Assembly: GCA_031253835.1 (NCBI GenBank)
Contig: JAIRVP010000065.1
Span: 101,760-165,759, forward strand
Direction of reading: 5' to 3'
Origin: Burkholderia sp.
GTDB lineage: Bacteria > Pseudomonadota > Gammaproteobacteria > Burkholderiales > Burkholderiaceae
Length of the DNA: 64,000 nucleotides
Shown here: positions 60,131 to 64,000 of the stretch, in pieces
Layout of the letters: every line of letters starts with the position of its first letter
Position numbering within the stretch: the first letter of the stretch is position 1
Made by a program: the position numbers and the translations under genes
The notes under the pieces: model-generated
What the model was told of the DNA's origin: nothing
Database searches by the model: none
What the model saw: only the letters and a program-made list of their open reading frames with translations

Positions 60131-60700
60131 TCAGAAGGTCGCCGGCGAATTGGCCGAGACGACCTCGCAGATCAGTTCCGCGCTGGGATTGCGAAAACGG
60201 TGCGGCAAACGGCTTTCGAAGTAGTAGCCGTCTCCGGGGTCGAGCAGCCACGTCGCGCCGTCGACGGTCAGCTCGAGCCGGCCCGACACGACGACACCGC
60301 CTTCGTGCCCCGCGTGCACGAGCATCTCGGGCCCCGTGTCGGCGTGCGGCTGATAGATCTCGCGCAGGATGCACATGTTGCGGTCCTTCATGCTCGCGCC
60401 GACCAGATGAAACGCGAGCGTGTCGTTGCCGAGGTTCGGCATCTCGTCACGACGCGACACGACCGAGCGCGACTCGACGAGCTCGAACGTGAAGAACTCC
60501 GCAAGACTCATCGGGATGCATTCGAGCAACTTCTTCAGCGAGCCGACCGACGGGCTCACGCGGCCCTGTTCGATCAGCGAGATCGTGCCGTTGGTCACGC
60601 CGGCCCGCTTCGCGAGTTCGCGCTGCGACAGGCCATGCTTGTTGCGCACGAAGCGCAGGCGCTCGGCGACTTCGGTGGACATCGATTCGGTTTCGGACAC
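60131..60700 (-). CDS. puuR: PuuR-like HTH-cupin transcriptional regulator
   Basis: 189 residues from a GTG at 60698-60700 (an in-frame ATG six codons on, 60682, is the alternative). The XRE-type HTH (LRFVRNKHGLSQRELAKRAG, then TNGTISLIEQGRVSPSVGSL) lies near 15-58. A C-terminal cupin (about 110-185, with EMLVHAGHEGGVVVSGRLEL and DPGDGYYFESRLPHRFRN) is the ligand sensor. PuuR represses the puu genes and is released by putrescine in E. coli. It lies in the same-strand order with the ALDH and divergent from puuD and puuA. Its operator is probably in the 900-base gap. Confidence 0.9.
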   Translation of the reverse strand: MSETESMSTEVAERLRFVRNKHGLSQRELAKRAGVTNGTISLIEQGRVSPSVGSLKKLLECIPMSLAEFFTFELVESRSVVSRRDEMPNLGNDTLAFHLVGASMKDRNMCILREIYQPHADTGPEMLVHAGHEGGVVVSGRLELTVDGATWLLDPGDGYYFESRLPHRFRNPSAELICEVVSANSPATF

Positions 60701-61603
60701 GATAAGTGCGATGACAAAGTGAAACGACGCAGTGGACAGCCGTTGAATATTCTAATCACTTTATGCCGCAGATCAGCGGGGAAAACCCTGAAAGGCGTTC
60801 GAAATAATGAACACCTCGCCGACTATTCCTTTTGCGAATCTTTTGTTCGCACTGCTCGGGAAAGCCCTGATGCAGGACCGTTAAAAAACATTTGACGCCG
60901 TTTTTGGCTCGTATATGCTGGCTCTCAGGTTGGCGTCATCAGACTTTCATGCGCAGCAAAAAGCGTTATTGCAACGCAAAAATTGATGCTCATCAATGTA
61001 AATGATGCAGGACCGGCGCCTTGATTATTTTAAACGCCCAGTGCGTTGAAACGGTCGGGTGTTCAATACTTTCAACAACCCAGTCGAGTGTAATCGTGAG
61101 AGTCCGTGGCCCTCTGGTGAGGTGGGATCGAGGCGATGTGCGAAGTTTGCGCAGCGCCGTTCCCGCTTCCGACGGCAGTTGCGGCTGGCATAGTCCTCGC
61201 CTGCTTCACCTGTCGATCTACACCATCCTGTCCCGTCGTTCCGTTCGGCGCCACAACGCCGTTTCCGCACGCGCATTCGTCGCCGTCGATACCGACGAAG
61301 TGGCGTCGCTGCTGCCGTAGCGCCTCTCCTTTCTTTACGTCGTTCGTTTCATCCGCTGATTCGCCAACCGCATGGTCCGTGCGGTGACGGAACGCGTTCG
61401 CGCATTCGTTGCCGCGTCGCGTGTCGCCATGAAACGAACGACGGCCTGATCGTCGCGCGCAGCGCGGATCGCCACGCCATCCCGTTGCGCCCATTCACCA
61501 GCGGCCTTGCGCTTTGCGCCAGGCTGCGGGGCTGTTGCACGCCTGCGTTTCGCGCCGTCCGGCGATCTGCACGCAACAACCCTCCGGATAACTGATTGAC
61601 GTC
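60701..61603. promoter_or_regulatory. Regulatory region of the puuD-puuA operon
   Basis: About 900 bases without a supported gene. It is AT-rich at 60760-61060. A sigma70-like promoter lies at 60892-60919: TTGACG, 16 bases, TATGCT. ATTGATG-CT-CATCAAT (60983-60998) is a perfect 7-bp inverted repeat, and the 13-mer TGATGCAGGACCG occurs at 60868-60880 and 61004-61016. These are candidate PuuR or polyamine-response sites. Short plus-strand frames between 61021 and 61320 look random. Confidence 0.55.
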
Positions 61604-62389
61604 ATGGAAAGGAAACCCCTCGTCGGCCTCACCGCCGACCTCACGCAAATCGGCGCACACGCGTCGCATACGGTCGGCGACAAATACGTCGCCGCGATCG
61701 TCGACGGCGCGCATGCGTTCGCGATGGTGCTGCCCGCGCTCGGCGAGCGCCAGTCGATCGACGACGTGCTCGCCACGGTCGACGGGCTGCTGTTTACCGG
61801 CAGCTACTCGAACGTCGAGCCGCACCGGTATGGCGGCGAGCCGAGCGCGCCCGGCACGAAGCACGACCCGGCACGCGATGCAACGACGCTGCCGCTGCTG
61901 CGCGCGGCGATCGCCGCGGGCGTACCCGTGCTCGCCGTCTGCCGCGGCTTCCAGGAGCTGAACGTCGTCTGCGGCGGCACGCTGCACCAGCGCGTGCATG
62001 AAGTGCCGGGCCTCGCCGATCACCGCGAGGACGACGACGCGCCGATGGACACGCAATACGGCCCCGCGCACGTCGTGCGCCTGACGCCCGGCGGCAAGCT
62101 GCACGCGCTCGCCGGCGGCCGCGACGAAGTGCACGTGAACTCGCTGCACAAGCAGGGCATTGCGCAGCTCGGCTCCGGCCTCGCCGTCGAGGCCGTCGCA
62201 CCGGACGGCCTGATCGAGGCCGTCAGCGTCGTCGACGCACCGGCTTTCGCACTCGCCGTGCAGTGGCACCCGGAATGGCGCCATGCGCAGGACCCGCTGT
62301 CGAGCGTGATCTTCCGCGCCTTCGGCGATGCGTGCCGCGCCCGCCGCACTGCCCGCACGCGCGCCATGGCCGCCGCCGCGCTCGCCTGA
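61604..62389 (+). CDS. puuD: Gamma-glutamyl-gamma-aminobutyrate hydrolase
   Basis: 261 residues, class I glutamine amidotransferase fold. Nucleophile Cys113 in LAVCRGFQELN, then His222 and Glu224 in QWHPEW, a complete triad. It hydrolyses gamma-glutamyl-GABA to GABA and glutamate in the putrescine pathway. FTGSYSNVEPHRYGG near 65-79 is typical of PuuD. Followed by puuA 30 bases later. The start is ATG 61604, preceded by a weak GGA-type RBS. Confidence 0.93.
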   Translation: MERKPLVGLTADLTQIGAHASHTVGDKYVAAIVDGAHAFAMVLPALGERQSIDDVLATVDGLLFTGSYSNVEPHRYGGEPSAPGTKHDPARDATTLPLLRAAIAAGVPVLAVCRGFQELNVVCGGTLHQRVHEVPGLADHREDDDAPMDTQYGPAHVVRLTPGGKLHALAGGRDEVHVNSLHKQGIAQLGSGLAVEAVAPDGLIEAVSVVDAPAFALAVQWHPEWRHAQDPLSSVIFRAFGDACRARRTARTRAMAAAALA

Positions 62390-62419
62390 GCGCGCCGACC
62401 CAAACCAACGAGAACAGAC

Positions 62420-63757
62420 ATGCATGACATCGAAGATTTTCTGAAGCAGCACCGGATCACCGAAGTCGAGGCGATCATTCCCGACATGGCCGGTATCGCG
62501 CGCGGCAAGATCACGCCGCGCAACAAGTTCACGTCCGGCGAATCGATGCGCCTGCCGCAGGCCGTGATGGTGCAGACCGTCACCGGCGAATATCCGGAAG
62601 ACGGCTCGCTGACCGGCGTGACCGATCCCGACATGGTGTGCGTGCCCGATGCATCGACGATCCGCCTGATCCCGTGGGCGATCGACCCGACCGCGCAGGT
62701 GATCCACGACTGCGTGCACTTCGACGGCTCGCCGGTCGAGATCTCGCCGCGCTACGTGCTGCGCCGCGTGCTCGACCTGTACAAGGCGAAGGGCTGGAAG
62801 CCCGTCGTCGCGCCGGAACTCGAGTTCTACCTCGTCGACATGAACAAGGATCCGGACCTGCCGCTGCGTCCGCCGGTCGGCCGCACCGGCCGCCCCGAAA
62901 CGGGCCGCCAGTCGTATTCGATCGAGGCCGTCAACGAGTTCGATCCGCTGTTCGAGGACATCTACGAGTACTGCGAAGCACAGAACCTCGACATCGACAC
63001 GCTGATCCACGAAGTCGGCGCCGCGCAGATGGAGATCAACTTCATGCACGGCGACGCGCTGTCGCTCGCCGACCAGGTATTCCTGTTCAAGCGCACGGTG
63101 CGCGAGGCCGCGCTGCGTCACAACATGTACGCGACGTTCATGGCGAAGCCGATGGAAGACGAACCGGGTTCGGCAATGCACGTGCACCAGAGCATCGTCG
63201 ACGAGGAAACGGGCCAGAACCTGTTCACGTCGCAGGAAACCGGCGGCGCGACGTCGATGTTCTACAACTACCTCGCGGGCCTGCAGAAGTACACGCCGGC
63301 GCTGATGCCGATCTTCGCGCCGTACATCAACTCGTACCGCCGCCTGTCGCGCTTCATGGCCGCACCGATCAACGTGCAGTGGGGCTACGACAACCGCACG
63401 GTCGGCTTCCGCATCCCGCACTCGGGCCCGTCGGCACGCCGCATCGAGAACCGCATCCCGGGCGTCGACTGCAACCCGTACCTCGCGCTCGCCGCGACGC
63501 TCGCGGCCGGCTACCTCGGCATGACGCAGCGCCTCGAGCCGACCGAGCCGCTCGTCAGCGACGGCTACGACCTGCCGTACCAGCTGCCGCGCAACCTCGA
63601 GGAAGGGCTGACGCTGATGGCCGCGTGCGAACCGCTCGGCGAGATCCTCGGCCACAAGTTCCTGAAGGCGTATTTCGCACTGAAGGAAACCGAATACGAA
63701 GCGTTCTTCCGCGTGATCAGCTCGTGGGAACGCCGCCATCTGCTGCTGCACGTCTAA
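62420..63757 (+). CDS. puuA: Glutamine synthetase-family gamma-glutamylputrescine synthetase
   Basis: 445 residues, type I GS fold. It ligates glutamate to putrescine in the first step of the Puu pathway, rather than making glutamine. Motifs: VVAPELEFYLV near 131, NEFDPLFEDIYEYCEAQNLD, AAQMEINFMHGDALSLADQVF near 205-225, MAKPMEDEPGSAMHVHQS near 240 and RIENRIPGVDCNPYLALAATLA near 350. It lies between puuD and an aminotransferase gene in an operon. The family distinction from GlnA rests on context and on the shortened loop architecture. Confidence 0.93.
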   Translation: MHDIEDFLKQHRITEVEAIIPDMAGIARGKITPRNKFTSGESMRLPQAVMVQTVTGEYPEDGSLTGVTDPDMVCVPDASTIRLIPWAIDPTAQVIHDCVHFDGSPVEISPRYVLRRVLDLYKAKGWKPVVAPELEFYLVDMNKDPDLPLRPPVGRTGRPETGRQSYSIEAVNEFDPLFEDIYEYCEAQNLDIDTLIHEVGAAQMEINFMHGDALSLADQVFLFKRTVREAALRHNMYATFMAKPMEDEPGSAMHVHQSIVDEETGQNLFTSQETGGATSMFYNYLAGLQKYTPALMPIFAPYINSYRRLSRFMAAPINVQWGYDNRTVGFRIPHSGPSARRIENRIPGVDCNPYLALAATLAAGYLGMTQRLEPTEPLVSDGYDLPYQLPRNLEEGLTLMAACEPLGEILGHKFLKAYFALKETEYEAFFRVISSWERRHLLLHV

Positions 63758-63794
63758 GCGCGCGCACAACCGAATACGGAAACACGGAGGAAAC

Positions 63795-64000
63795 ATGACC
63801 TACCGCAACGAATCTGCCTGGATCCAGCCGGCCGCGCCGGCCGCCGCGCCGCGCGCAGCACAGGCACGCACGACCGCCGAATACCGCGCGCTCGACGCCG
63901 CGCACCACATCCACCCGTTCTCGGACATGGGCGCGCTGAACCGCGCCGGCAGCCGCGTGATCGTGAAGGCCGACGGCGTCTACCTGTGGGACTCGGACGG
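63795..64000 (+). CDS. Class III aminotransferase, 3' truncated by window edge (putrescine/omega-amino acid aminotransferase-like)
   Basis: Only the first 68 codons are in the window. ATG 63795 has GGAGGAAAC ahead of it. The segment HIHPFSDMGALNRAGSRVIV and KADGVYLWDSDG is the N-terminal signature of omega-amino acid:pyruvate or putrescine aminotransferases. In this place (after puuA) it would transaminate putrescine or GABA. The rest of the protein lies outside the window. Confidence 0.85.
   Translation, partial: MTYRNESAWIQPAAPAAAPRAAQARTTAEYRALDAAHHIHPFSDMGALNRAGSRVIVKADGVYLWDSD

Noticed and set aside
61021..61320. 99-codon plus-strand ORF in the puu regulatory gap
   Set aside because: No RBS, no recognisable fold, mixed composition; looks random.

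Overview
The window is high-GC DNA (about two thirds G+C by eye) with tightly packed genes. It reads as a piece of the main chromosome of a Burkholderia, most likely of the cepacia complex. Support comes from the bioA-bioF-bioD-bioB operon, a potassium channel that closely matches my recollection of KirBac1.1 of B. pseudomallei, a neutral-type phospholipase C with a Tat signal, and strong third-position GC bias. No insertion sequence, prophage, rRNA or tRNA gene was found. The species assignment is inference.

Layout. 1-938: tail of a secreted-type hydrolase. 1409-5722: biotin operon, closed by a hairpin. 5785-11939: a SUFU-domain protein, CutC, two small membrane proteins, an EAL phosphodiesterase and a CPA1 cation/proton antiporter. 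12035-15607: a large indolepyruvate ferredoxin oxidoreductase. 15608-17211: 1.6 kb without a credible gene, holding a tandem array of twelve degenerate 56-bp repeat units; this is the most unusual object in the window. 17212-22290: acetyltransferase, GST, KirBac channel, sulfate-binding protein and a DapA-family enzyme. 22347-22936: a VapC toxin beside a broken antitoxin. 23052-27199: LysR/MFS and GST/LysR divergent pairs. 27368-33437: lipoprotein, phospholipase C, hydrolase, GhrA-like reductase, HMG-CoA lyase, YbaK and DUF1289. 33681-41914: EamA/Lrp divergent pair, a haloacetate-dehalogenase-like hydrolase, nitronate monooxygenase, LysR, porin, a Gly/Pro-rich secreted protein and an SBF symporter. 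42101-47482: an EAL-CBS-GGDEF protein, then a LacI-AGE-PfkB operon that looks like a mannose-to-fructose-6-phosphate route. 47584-55108: small proteins, a 292-bp MITE-like element, MidA-type methyltransferase, a degenerate SDR, FolB, TtcA, GlmU and GlmS. 55254-55916: a decayed RelE/HigB-like toxin with an intact antitoxin. 55985-58493: small secreted and soluble proteins, an FTR1-cupredoxin iron pair and a CopZ-like chaperone behind a CueR-type promoter. 58552-64000: gamma-glutamyl-putrescine catabolism (aldehyde dehydrogenase, PuuR-like regulator, PuuD, PuuA, and the start of a class III aminotransferase).

How the parts fit. Three units are clear metabolic modules: biotin synthesis; mannose or fructose entry through isomerase and kinase under a LacI regulator; and putrescine degradation under a cupin-HTH regulator. 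GlmU and GlmS sit in tandem at the start of UDP-GlcNAc synthesis. Two toxin-antitoxin loci are both damaged, but in opposite ways: one lost its antitoxin, the other its toxin. Several divergent promoters contain clean inverted repeats that are good operator candidates.
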